A stretch of DNA of 13,141 nt from CAZXPG01 sp964643145 (GTDB lineage: Bacteria; Pseudomonadota; Alphaproteobacteria; Rickettsiales; Arcanibacteraceae), in the NCBI GenBank assembly GCA_964643145.1, contig CAZXPG010000051.1:1-13141 (forward strand), given 5' to 3'. The first letter of the stretch is position 1. Each line of letters starts with the position of its first letter. Below, piece after piece: positions 6,905-13,141 of this stretch. The translations under genes and the position numbers were made by a program. The notes under the pieces were generated by a model. That model was not told the origin of the DNA and did no database searches. It was given only the letters and a program-made list of their open reading frames with translations.

Positions 6905-7306
6905 TTAATCGGCGGCAATAATCACGATTGCCTGTGCTAAAGGATAATCATCACTTAATGAAAGATGAAGAGAGGCTATTTTACCAGCAGGTGTAATGTT
7001 ATGCAAGCGTGTGAGCGCGGGGCCGGTGAGGTGTAATTGTGGTTTTTTAAGAGGGGAAGGGTGGATAGCGATATGCTGAAAGCCAATGCCTTCACGGAAG
7101 CCTGTACCAAGAGCTTTGGCGCAAGCTTCCTTGGCGGCGAAACGTTTGGCAATATAGCCGATCCGTTGCCGTTCAGCATGTATAGTGGCGGCATATTCTT
7201 GCTCATATGGGGTGAGGATGCGTGCCATAAAGGCGTTACCAAAGCGTTTGAGGCTTGCTTCAATGCGTGGAATATGGGTAATATCGTTGCCTAGGCCAAT
7301 AATCAT
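6905..7306 (-). CDS. acpS: Holo-[acyl-carrier-protein] synthase
   Basis: This 133-residue protein is the usual AcpS length. It transfers 4'-phosphopantetheine from CoA to the serine of apo-acyl carrier protein, which fatty acid synthesis requires. The N-terminus MIIGLGNDITHIPRIE carries the GxDIxxIxRIE signature with metal-binding Asp8. The second signature, KRFAAKEACAKALGTG, is at residues 54-69 with catalytic/metal-binding Glu60. The C-terminal strand LHLSLSDDYPLAQAIVII matches the family's last two strands. The ATG at 7306 directly precedes the conserved first strand. It is the first gene of the minus-strand cluster and faces away from the lipoprotein gene. In many proteobacteria acpS follows pdxJ; here no pdxJ is present and acpS appears to have its own promoter. 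Confidence 0.95.
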   Translation of the reverse strand: MIIGLGNDITHIPRIEASLKRFGNAFMARILTPYEQEYAATIHAERQRIGYIAKRFAAKEACAKALGTGFREGIGFQHIAIHPSPLKKPQLHLTGPALTRLHNITPAGKIASLHLSLSDDYPLAQAIVIIAAD

Positions 7307-7358
7307 AGGGTGAATGGTGATAAATGTGATAAAAAGAGATGGGTGCTTATTTAGTTTC

Positions 7359-7388
7359 TTGATTCCTATAAGTGCATGTTGCTATTAT
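7359..7388 (+). promoter_or_regulatory. Candidate sigma-70 promoter for the lipoprotein gene and downstream genes
   Basis: TTGATT (7359-7364) matches the -35 consensus at four of six positions. TATTAT (7383-7388) matches the -10 at five of six, with an 18-base spacer. The predicted start is near 7395, giving a leader of about 100 bases that begins close to the hairpin GGGAAA (7391-7396) / TTTCCC (7401-7406). A second perfect -10, TATAAT at 7470-7475, lies closer to the gene but has no -35 at normal spacing. Confidence 0.45.
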
Positions 7389-7413
7389 GAGGGAAATCTC
7401 TTTCCCTTACCAA
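7384..7413 (-). promoter_or_regulatory. Candidate divergent promoter for acpS
   Basis: On the minus strand TTGGTA (7413-7408; four of six -35 positions) and CATAAT (7389-7384; five of six -10 positions) are 18 bases apart. The -10 overlaps the plus-strand -10 candidate almost completely, and the spacer consists of the GGGAAA/TTTCCC palindrome. Consensus matching only. Confidence 0.35.
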
Positions 7414-7429
7414 GGCGCGGAAGTAATGC

Positions 7430-7472
7430 TGACAGTTTTTGATAAGCAAAGCGTATAAAAAACTGAGGTTAT
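7430..7472 (+). repeat. 43-bp palindromic dispersed element, copy 1
   Basis: The core is CAGTTTTTGATAAGC - AAA - GCGTATAAAAAACTG (13 of 15 arm positions pair), flanked by TGA on the left and AGGTTAT on the right. The reverse complement of the element at 13063-13105 has the same flanks and 36 of 43 identical bases. It lies in the leader of the lipoprotein gene, and its right end contributes the TAT of a TATAAT at 7470-7475. Confidence 0.8.
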
Positions 7473-7492
7473 AATATACTGACATAAAATAT

Positions 7493-8839
7493 ATGGTTAG
7501 ACATTTAAAAACAAATAAAATACGTGCTGTAGGGGCAATTTTGTTACTCAGCCTGGTGCAGCTTACAGCATGTTCTTCGGGCTCTTCGGGTGAGAGCGCG
7601 TTTTCATGGAACCCGTTTTCTCGTAAAGACGATAATGGGCTGGGAGCACGGCGTTTACCGAAAGAGAATAATTATTATACCATGAAAACAGGCCAGATGG
7701 GAATGCAAGCCGCAATGCCTGCCTCTGCACCATCGCTACCGCCTTATCCGCCTATGCAAGCAGGAGCAGGGGGGGCGGCTTATGGTGCTGTTCCGGTCAT
7801 GCCGGTAGATTCTGGCTATGCAATGCCGCCGTCTGGGGCAGGCGGGAAACAAGTGCCAGCCATGCCGCCTATGCCTAGCTATGAGGCATTAATGGCCGCC
7901 CAGGCGCAGCCGTCTGTTGCTCCTGTTGCCAATCCGGCTTATCCTGTCCCGAAACCGCCAGTGGTTGCGCCGGTAGGGTTATCTATGCCTCCTCCTCCGG
8001 TAATGCCTGCACCATATACGGGAATGCAGAAGGAGAGCAATAATGCTAAACCTATTGCTGTGCCCGCTCCTGTGCAGCAGGAGCCTTCGTTTTTTAACCG
8101 GCTGTTACATCGCTTCCGCAGTGATGATTCGGCTTCAGTTCCCGTTACGCCTTCTCAACCTGTGTCAGTGAAGCCAACAGCATCGGCGGTAACATTAGAG
8201 GGGGAAAAGGAACAGCCTAGCAAAGTGGCAGTGGCATCGGTTCCAGTGCAGCCGCCATTGCCAGTTTCTGAAAAGACAGTGGAAAAAGAGAGCGGCACTC
8301 CCCAGCAGGTGAAGCCGGTGGTTGTAGTGTCAGAAAAACCAGCCCCCCAGAAGCCAGCAGTGGCAGAAGCACCAAAGGTGGTAGTGGTTGCAGCAGCCGA
8401 GAAGAAATTTCCCTCTCTGTCAACCGTGCCTGCCAAGCCGGAACGCATGAATGAAAAAAGTGAGCTACAGAAAGAACGCGATAAGCTGCGCTCTATGCAG
8501 CGGCAGATAGAGCAGGAACGCAAGGCGATTGAAGACGAAAAACGGCGGATGCAGGAAGAACAGGAGCAGAAATCTGGCACGGATGTGCCGGTGGCGGTTG
8601 TTCCGGCTTCTCCAGTGGTTGTGCCCGTACCCGTACCTCCTGTTGTTGCTGAGCCAGAAATTGCTGCGCCTGCGCTTCCTCCAGTGCCGGTGACACCAGA
8701 AGTGGTGGCAGTTCCATCACCTCCACCGGTGGTTCCTGCGGTTGCTCCTGAGCAAGCCGCTATTGCTATCATGAATCCGGTGCCTGCACCATCAGTTGGT
8801 GCGGATGCTGGCAGTGATGATGTGCGTGTGTATAGATAA
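7493..8839 (+). CDS. Pro/Val/Ala-rich lipoprotein with a short coiled coil, function unknown
   Basis: This is a 448-residue protein. Residues 1-27 form a lipoprotein signal: basic start (RHLKTNKIR), hydrophobic stretch (AVGAILLLSLVQ), and lipobox LTAC with the lipidated Cys27. Ser at +2 favours the outer membrane. Residues 75-195 and 365-435 are low-complexity segments rich in P, A, V and M, including PVVVPVPVPPVV. A charged helix of about 45 residues (about 318-361, from NEKSELQKERDKL to RRMQEEQEQK) is a likely coiled coil. A short aromatic/basic segment, SFFNRLLHRFRSDD (199-212), sits between the proline-rich parts. I recognise no enzymatic or peptidoglycan-binding domain. An extended spacer or scaffold anchored in the envelope is the simplest reading. 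No clear Shine-Dalgarno precedes the ATG at 7493. The next gene starts 33 bases after the stop. Confidence 0.85.
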   Translation: MVRHLKTNKIRAVGAILLLSLVQLTACSSGSSGESAFSWNPFSRKDDNGLGARRLPKENNYYTMKTGQMGMQAAMPASAPSLPPYPPMQAGAGGAAYGAVPVMPVDSGYAMPPSGAGGKQVPAMPPMPSYEALMAAQAQPSVAPVANPAYPVPKPPVVAPVGLSMPPPPVMPAPYTGMQKESNNAKPIAVPAPVQQEPSFFNRLLHRFRSDDSASVPVTPSQPVSVKPTASAVTLEGEKEQPSKVAVASVPVQPPLPVSEKTVEKESGTPQQVKPVVVVSEKPAPQKPAVAEAPKVVVVAAAEKKFPSLSTVPAKPERMNEKSELQKERDKLRSMQRQIEQERKAIEDEKRRMQEEQEQKSGTDVPVAVVPASPVVVPVPVPPVVAEPEIAAPALPPVPVTPEVVAVPSPPPVVPAVAPEQAAIAIMNPVPAPSVGADAGSDDVRVYR

Positions 8840-8872
8840 ATAACGCTAACCCTTCTTATAAGATATTAAATC

Positions 8873-10051
8873 ATGGTTGAGGAATTTTACCGCCTGAAGA
8901 GGCTGCCCCCGTATGTGTTTGCTGAAGTGAATAATTTAAAAGCACGGGCGCGGCAGCAAGGAAAAGATATTATTGATTTTGGCATGGGCAACCCCGATTT
9001 ACCCACGCCTCCCCATATTATTGAAAAGCTGATTGAGGTGGCGCGTGATCCAAGCGCGCATGGCTATTCGGTATCGCGTGGGATACTCGGTCTGCGGAAA
9101 GCACTGGTTGGCTATTATGCCCGCCGTTTTGGCGTGGAACTGGATTATGACAGGCAAGTGGTGGTGACCATTGGCTCTAAGGAAGGGCTGGCCAACCTGG
9201 CATCTGCTATTACTAAACCAGGCGATATTGTACTGGTGCCAAACCCCAGCTATCCGATTCATCCTTATGGTTTCGTGATTGTGGGGGCTTCCGTCTGGCA
9301 CATCCCGAAAGGGCCGGAATTTAACTTCATGGAACAATTGGAAAATGCAGTTAAGCACTGTTCGCCTAAACCCACGGCACTGGTGCTGAACTATCCTTGC
9401 AACCCGACAACGGAAGTGGTTGACCTTGCTTTTTATGAGGAAGTGGTGGATTTCTGCCGTTTCCATGGTATTTATATCTTGTCTGACCTTGCCTATTGTG
9501 AGATTTATTTTGACGATAACCCACCCCCCTCTATTTTGCAGGTGAAGGGGGCTAAAGATATTGCCGTAGAATTTACCACCATGAGTAAAACCTACTCGAT
9601 GGCTGGGTGTCGGGTGGGGTTTGCGGCAGGGAACCAAACATTGATTAAGGCACTGACAAAAATTAAATCCTATCTGGATTATGGTGGTTTTACCCCGATT
9701 CAGGTAGCGGCTACAGCAGCACTGAATGGCCCGCAGGATTGCGTGGAAGAGGTGCGACAGATCTATAAAGAGCGGCGTGATGTGCTGGTAAAAGGCTTAT
9801 GCGATGCCGGATGGGATGTGCCTTTGCCTTCCGCCTCGATGTTTGCCTGGGCACCTATCCCGCCAAAATTTGCCCATTTAGGGTCGTTGGAATTTTCCAA
9901 GCTGCTTCTGGAGGAAGCTGAAGTGGCTGTGGCCCCGGGCATTGGTTTTGGGGAATATGGTGATGCCTATGTGCGTATCGCGTTGGTTGAGAACAAAAAA
10001 CGTATCCGGCAGGCGGTGCGGAACATCAAACATTTCTTACAGAATGCATAA
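8873..10051 (+). CDS. alaC: PLP-dependent aminotransferase, AlaC family
   Basis: This 392-residue fold-type I class I/II aminotransferase resembles E. coli AlaC very closely across its length. Shared blocks include RLPPYVF (10-16), DIIDFxMGNPD (32-42), HGYSxSRGI (63-71), TIGSKEGLA (99-107), VPNPSYPIH (122-130), SDLAY (204-208), SKTYSMAGCRVGF (238-250) and VAPGIGFGEYGD (353-364). The PLP Schiff-base lysine is Lys239. Asn177 (in NPT), Asp205 and Tyr208 match the cofactor contacts, and Arg368 matches the substrate carboxylate-binding arginine. AlaC makes alanine from pyruvate and glutamate. Related enzymes are often labelled LL-diaminopimelate aminotransferase, and placement next to hom makes an aspartate-family role possible. 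The sequence does not settle the substrate. No strong Shine-Dalgarno precedes the ATG. The gene ends 10 bases before hom and is probably co-transcribed with it. Confidence 0.92.
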   Translation: MVEEFYRLKRLPPYVFAEVNNLKARARQQGKDIIDFGMGNPDLPTPPHIIEKLIEVARDPSAHGYSVSRGILGLRKALVGYYARRFGVELDYDRQVVVTIGSKEGLANLASAITKPGDIVLVPNPSYPIHPYGFVIVGASVWHIPKGPEFNFMEQLENAVKHCSPKPTALVLNYPCNPTTEVVDLAFYEEVVDFCRFHGIYILSDLAYCEIYFDDNPPPSILQVKGAKDIAVEFTTMSKTYSMAGCRVGFAAGNQTLIKALTKIKSYLDYGGFTPIQVAATAALNGPQDCVEEVRQIYKERRDVLVKGLCDAGWDVPLPSASMFAWAPIPPKFAHLGSLEFSKLLLEEAEVAVAPGIGFGEYGDAYVRIALVENKKRIRQAVRNIKHFLQNA

Positions 10052-10061
10052 GGGCAAGTGA

Positions 10062-11351
10062 ATGACAAAAGAACTCAATATTGCTATCGCCGGTATCGGT
10101 ACTGTAGGCGGTGGCGTGGCGTCTATTTTACAGGAAAAAGCGGCACTGCTTGAAGAGCGGGCAGGGTGCACGCTGGTGCTGAGGGCGGTATCGGGCCGTA
10201 ATAAAGCGCGCAGCCACGCGCTTGATATGCGTGCAGTGGCTTGGGTGGATGATGCTATGCAGCTTACGCAAGACCCAGGGATTGACCTGATTGTTGAGGC
10301 CATTGGCGGTTCAGACGGTATTGCTTTTTCGCTGTGTGAGGCGGCACTGAAGAATGGTAAGCATGTGGTGACAGCCAATAAAGCATTGCTTGCCCATCAT
10401 GGCGTGTATCTGGCAGAATTAGCAGAGAAACATCAGGTCTGCTTAATGTTTGAAGCGGCGGTGGCCGGTGGCATCCCGGTGATTAAAACCTTAAAAGAGG
10501 GCTTGGCGGCTAACCGCTTCTCGCGCATTTGTGGTATCTTGAACGGTACATCTAACTATATCCTCACCACCATGCAGGAAACCGGCCGTGCCTTTGCCGA
10601 TGTGCTGAAAGAAGCGCAGGATTTAGGCTATGCAGAAGCAGATCCAAGCTTTGATGTAGATGGGGTAGATGCAGCGCACAAGCTGGCACTTCTTGCAGCA
10701 CTTGCTTATGGCTGTGCCGTCAATTTTGCAGCTGTGTACCGGGAAGGCATCCGTCATATCACCCCGCATGATATGCGCTTGGCGGCAGAGCTTGGCTTTG
10801 CAGTGAAGCTGCTCGGTATCTGTGAGATGACCGAAGAAGGATTAAGCCAGCAAGTGCACCCTTGCCTGGTGCCGAAAGAAAACCCAATTGCTAGTGTGAG
10901 TGGAGTGTTTAATGCTGTGGTAATTGAGGGTGATTCGGTGGGCAGGTTGATGCTGGAGGGCAGGGGGGCTGGCAGTGGCCCTACGGCTTCGGCGGTGGTC
11001 GCTGATATTGTTGATATTGCCAGTGGCCGTGGCAGCCTGCCGTTTAACCGCAAAACGCACAACCTTCAGCAGGTGCCCTATACATCAATTGCTAGCCATA
11101 GGGGAGCCTATTATATGCGTTTAGTGGTGCAGGATAAGCCAGGCGTACTGGCGGATATTACGGATATATTAAAGAGTGAGGCAATATCGGTGGAATCATT
11201 GTTGCAAAAAGCGCATAAGCAGGAGGAAGCGGTGCATATTATGATCGTTACCCATGTGACCAATGAAAAAGCGGTGCAACGTGCAATTTCCCGTATGAAA
11301 ACACTTGAATCGGTGCTAGAATCGCCCCATATAATCCGCATATGCGCGTAA
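10062..11351 (+). CDS. hom: Homoserine dehydrogenase with C-terminal ACT domain
   Basis: This 429-residue enzyme reduces aspartate semialdehyde to homoserine, the branch point to threonine and methionine. The nucleotide-binding loop is GIGTVGGG (11-18). TANKALLA (104-111), EAAVAGGIP (131-139) and GILNGTSNYIL (158-168) are family blocks. The homoserine dehydrogenase signature spans 185-207, with Asp198 and the catalytic Lys207. Residues 349-429 (from AYYMRLVVQDKPGVLADIT) form an ACT domain, normally the site of feedback inhibition by threonine. It is a monofunctional enzyme with no aspartokinase fused. AGGG at 10051-10054 is a plausible ribosome binding site seven bases before the ATG, and it overlaps the alaC stop codon, which suggests translational coupling. 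Confidence 0.97.
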   Translation: MTKELNIAIAGIGTVGGGVASILQEKAALLEERAGCTLVLRAVSGRNKARSHALDMRAVAWVDDAMQLTQDPGIDLIVEAIGGSDGIAFSLCEAALKNGKHVVTANKALLAHHGVYLAELAEKHQVCLMFEAAVAGGIPVIKTLKEGLAANRFSRICGILNGTSNYILTTMQETGRAFADVLKEAQDLGYAEADPSFDVDGVDAAHKLALLAALAYGCAVNFAAVYREGIRHITPHDMRLAAELGFAVKLLGICEMTEEGLSQQVHPCLVPKENPIASVSGVFNAVVIEGDSVGRLMLEGRGAGSGPTASAVVADIVDIASGRGSLPFNRKTHNLQQVPYTSIASHRGAYYMRLVVQDKPGVLADITDILKSEAISVESLLQKAHKQEEAVHIMIVTHVTNEKAVQRAISRMKTLESVLESPHIIRICA

Positions 11352-11377
11352 ACCAAGCAAGAGAGGAAAGAAAATCA

Positions 11378-12388
11378 ATGCTCCATACCATAGAAAAACC
11401 GCATTTTAATGAAGGCTTAACCCTGGATCGTAATTTTGCTCTTGAGGCTGTCAGGGTGACAGAAGCTGCTGCTATTGCCAGTTCGCAATGGATGGGGCGG
11501 GGCGATGAGAAAGCGGCAGACCAGGCGGCAGTGAATGCCATGCGGCGTGCGCTGAACACGATGGCAATTGATGGCACGGTGGTGATTGGGGAGGGAGAGC
11601 GCGACAAGGCTCCCATGCTCTATATTGGCGAAAAAGTGGGAACCGGCCAGGGGCCAAAGATTGATATTGCCCTTGATCCGCTGGAAGGCACCACTATCTG
11701 TGCGACGGGTGCACCGAATGCCTTAGCGGTGATTGCCATGGCAGAAAAAGGGGGGTTTTTACATGCGCCCGATGTCTATATGGATAAGATTGCGGTAGGT
11801 GGTGGCCTGCCTGAAGGGGTGATTGATTTAGATAATAGCACCGATACCAACCTGAAAAACATTGCCAGGGCACGTAAATGTGAACTCTCTGATCTGGTGG
11901 TTGTTATTCTTGATCGTCCACGCCATGAAGAGTTGATTGCTTCCGTGCGTGAGGCAGGTGCGCGTATCCAGCTTATTGGTGATGGTGATGTGGCTGGGGT
12001 GATTGCAACGGCTAGCCCAGAAACTGGTGTGGATGTCTATATGGGGATTGGTGGGGCACCAGAAGGTGTGCTGGCTGCCGCGGCACTGCGTTGTATTGGT
12101 GGGCAGATGATGGCGCGGCTGGTATTCCAGTCTAACGATGAGCGCGAGCGTGCCAAGCGGATGGGAATCACCGATTTCACCTGTAAATATACGCTTTCTG
12201 ATTTGGCAGCAGGCAATGTGATGTTTGCCGCCACTGGCGTTACCGATGGCTCAATGCTGGGGGGGGTGCGCCGTTTCCCTGGGGGTGCGACAACCTCTTC
12301 TATTATAATGCGTTCCAAAACCGGTACTGTACGGAAGATTGAGACGCGCCATAATTTCCGTCACCAAGACAGCATACAGGGCGAATAA
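11378..12388 (+). CDS. glpX: Fructose-1,6-bisphosphatase class II
   Basis: This 336-residue enzyme hydrolyses fructose 1,6-bisphosphate to fructose 6-phosphate in gluconeogenesis. I chose the ATG at 11378 because GAGGAAA (11363-11369) is a good Shine-Dalgarno eight bases upstream and the resulting length equals that of E. coli GlpX. An in-frame ATG at 11342 would add 12 residues and overlap the hom stop. Metal and active-site blocks are GEGERD (71-76), DPLEGT (100-105, Asp100 and Glu103) and GIGGAPEG (223-230, Glu229). The substrate-binding regions VYMDKIAVG (133-141) and ATGVTDGSMLGGVRRF (285-300) are also intact. It follows hom with a 26-base gap in the same operon, an arrangement I know from alphaproteobacteria. 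Confidence 0.97.
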   Translation: MLHTIEKPHFNEGLTLDRNFALEAVRVTEAAAIASSQWMGRGDEKAADQAAVNAMRRALNTMAIDGTVVIGEGERDKAPMLYIGEKVGTGQGPKIDIALDPLEGTTICATGAPNALAVIAMAEKGGFLHAPDVYMDKIAVGGGLPEGVIDLDNSTDTNLKNIARARKCELSDLVVVILDRPRHEELIASVREAGARIQLIGDGDVAGVIATASPETGVDVYMGIGGAPEGVLAAAALRCIGGQMMARLVFQSNDERERAKRMGITDFTCKYTLSDLAAGNVMFAATGVTDGSMLGGVRRFPGGATTSSIIMRSKTGTVRKIETRHNFRHQDSIQGE

Positions 12389-12403
12389 GCCTATTGGCTT
12401 TTT
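12387..12403 (+). terminator. Weak rho-independent terminator or attenuator after glpX
   Basis: AAGCC (12387-12391), TATT, then GGCTT (12396-12400) form a five-pair stem with a four-base loop. The T-run begins inside the right arm and continues to 12403. The stem starts inside the glpX stop codon. It is short, so partial read-through into the oxygenase gene is likely. Confidence 0.4.
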
Positions 12404-12448
12404 ATAAGGGGGCATCGTAGTGTTTTTCTATTTAGCTGGAGAACCACG

Positions 12449-13066
12449 ATGGCCCTTCTTGACCTGGATAGTATTCGCAATGCTTCCCTCATGCGCCACC
12501 CGTATAATTACCTGATTGGTGAGCGCGCTGTTCGCCCTGATGCTGCAAAGGCGTTAAGTCGGGATTTTCCTGATATACGAATGGCAGGGTTCCATCCTGT
12601 AAGCACATTATCGGTATATGGCCTGTTTCGCCAGTTGATAGAAGAATTAGAAGGCGAACCGTTGACACAGGCGTTATCCGAGAAATTCAACTATGATTTT
12701 GCTCGCTATCCCCGTTTAATCACCATCCGCAGGTTGTCGGCTGTGCATGAAGGGCGCATTCATACCGATGGTAGAAGCAAGGTGATGAGCCTGTTATTAT
12801 ATCTGAATGATGTATGGCAGCATCAGGCGGGCCGGTTACGTGTCCTCTATAATGCCCATGATATTGATCATTATGCCGCTGAAATCAGCCCTGAAACCGG
12901 CACGGTATTTGCCTTTATGCGCGCTGACCATTCCTGGCATGGCCATACTTCATTTGTAGGAGAACGCAAAGTGGTGCAGGTTGCTTGGGTAGAGAGCCAG
13001 GAGGATATCGCTCGTAAGACACGTCGGCATCATCTCTCCTCCTGGTTCAAACGCTGGTTACGATAA
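12449..13066 (+). CDS. 2-oxoglutarate/Fe(II) oxygenase-like protein
   Basis: This 205-residue protein shows the facial-triad pattern of the 2OG-Fe(II) dioxygenase superfamily. His105 and Asp107 lie in EGRIHTDGRSKVMSLLLYLN, followed by the usual hydrophobic strand. A distal histidine lies in ADHSWHGHTSFVGERKVVQVAWV (His164 most likely; His161 and His166 are alternatives). Arg173, nine residues later, is placed to bind 2-oxoglutarate. The strand GTVFAFM (151-157) before it matches the jelly-roll. The N-terminal 90 residues are not recognisable and the C-terminus is very basic. Related proteins hydroxylate protein side chains, small metabolites or sugars, and the substrate cannot be predicted. 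GGAG (12438-12441) seven bases before the ATG supports the start. In many alphaproteobacteria recJ follows glpX, so this gene may be an insertion at that spot. The stop codon lies inside a palindromic repeat. Confidence 0.75.
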   Translation: MALLDLDSIRNASLMRHPYNYLIGERAVRPDAAKALSRDFPDIRMAGFHPVSTLSVYGLFRQLIEELEGEPLTQALSEKFNYDFARYPRLITIRRLSAVHEGRIHTDGRSKVMSLLLYLNDVWQHQAGRLRVLYNAHDIDHYAAEISPETGTVFAFMRADHSWHGHTSFVGERKVVQVAWVESQEDIARKTRRHHLSSWFKRWLR

Positions 13067-13105
13067 CCTCAGTTTTGGATAAGCAAAGCTTATCCAAAAC
13101 TGTCA
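13063..13105 (-). repeat. 43-bp palindromic dispersed element, copy 2 (perfect hairpin)
   Basis: CAGTTTTGGATAAGC (13070-13084), loop AAA, GCTTATCCAAAACTG (13088-13102) is a perfect 15-bp stem. The flanks ATAACCT and TCA are the reverse complement of those of the copy at 7430-7472, so the two elements are in opposite orientation. The TAA stop of the oxygenase gene (13064-13066) lies within the left flank. The hairpin would form in the 3' end of that mRNA and could protect it or help end transcription, but no T-tract follows. Confidence 0.85.
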
Positions 13106-13124
13106 ACTATTTGAAAAATAATGA

Positions 13125-13140
13125 TTCAAGGCGGCTTGAA
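13125..13140. repeat. Short palindrome at the right edge
   Basis: TTCAAG (13125-13130), GCGG, CTTGAA (13135-13140) is a perfect six-pair hairpin. It may be the start of a longer repeat or a terminator stem whose T-tract is cut off by the window end. Nothing else is recognisable between 13106 and 13141. Confidence 0.4.
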
Positions 13141-13141
13141 C

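Noticed and set aside
7037..7294. Plus-strand 85-codon frame across acpS
   Set aside because: The opposite strand encodes a full AcpS with both signatures, and this frame shows no domain or ribosome binding site.
1..7306. acpS serving acylation of the RTX protein, as ACP does for HlyA
   Set aside because: No HlyC-type acyltransferase is present, the RTX part seen has no toxin pore domain, and acpS is a general housekeeping gene.
8155..8772. Minus-strand 205-codon frame inside the lipoprotein gene
   Set aside because: It is an antisense shadow of Pro/Val/Ala codons. It gives a Thr/Gly/Ser low-complexity product and has no upstream signals, while the plus frame has a clean lipoprotein signal.
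11342..11377. ATG at 11342 as the glpX start
   Set aside because: It overlaps the hom stop without a ribosome binding site. The ATG at 11378 has a good Shine-Dalgarno and gives the standard 336-residue length.
13070..13102. Perfect hairpin as a classical rho-independent terminator
   Set aside because: The stem is AT-rich and no T-run follows it. The related copy upstream of the lipoprotein gene is not at a gene end, which favours a dispersed repeat.

Overview
The window looks like part of a bacterial chromosome, most likely from an alphaproteobacterium of intermediate G+C. The main support is the co-directional run of an AlaC-type aminotransferase, an ACT-domain homoserine dehydrogenase and a class II fructose-1,6-bisphosphatase (GlpX), an order I know from alphaproteobacterial genomes. 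No rRNA, tRNA, CRISPR array, transposase or phage gene is visible. I cannot name a genus from this sequence.

Left third (1-4813, minus strand): one uninterrupted reading frame fills the region and runs off the left edge. It starts at an ATG at 4813 and gives at least 1,604 residues of a giant RTX / hemolysin-type calcium-binding repeat protein. On top of the usual glycine/aspartate nonapeptides it has two higher-order repeats: about four units of ~85 residues in the N-terminal third, then about seven units of ~145-180 residues. Its C-terminus, expected to carry a type I secretion signal, is outside the window. The many plus-strand frames in this region are antisense shadows of the repeats.

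Middle (4918-7306, minus strand): read in the direction of transcription, the genes are acpS (holo-ACP synthase), a two-HKD cardiolipin synthase of the soluble ClsB type, and an endonuclease/exonuclease/phosphatase (EEP) family protein of YbhP type. The last two recall the E. coli ybhP-clsB neighbourhood and suggest a small phospholipid-related unit. A strong GC-rich palindrome separates acpS from the cls-like gene, and a second inverted repeat separates the cls-like gene from the EEP gene.

Right half (7493-13066, plus strand): a divergent intergenic region with candidate back-to-back promoters leads into a proline/valine/alanine-rich lipoprotein with one short coiled coil. It is followed by alaC, hom and glpX with short gaps (33, 10 and 26 bases). 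After a weak terminator-like hairpin comes a small 2-oxoglutarate/Fe(II) oxygenase-like gene. The metabolic genes link amino-group transfer, the threonine/methionine branch of aspartate metabolism and gluconeogenesis.

Two copies of a 43-bp palindromic element in opposite orientation bracket this whole plus-strand block, at 7430-7472 and 13063-13105. The second overlaps the stop codon of the oxygenase gene. The least explained parts of the window are the higher-order architecture and internal gene conversion of the RTX protein, the 43-bp repeat family, and the lipoprotein.
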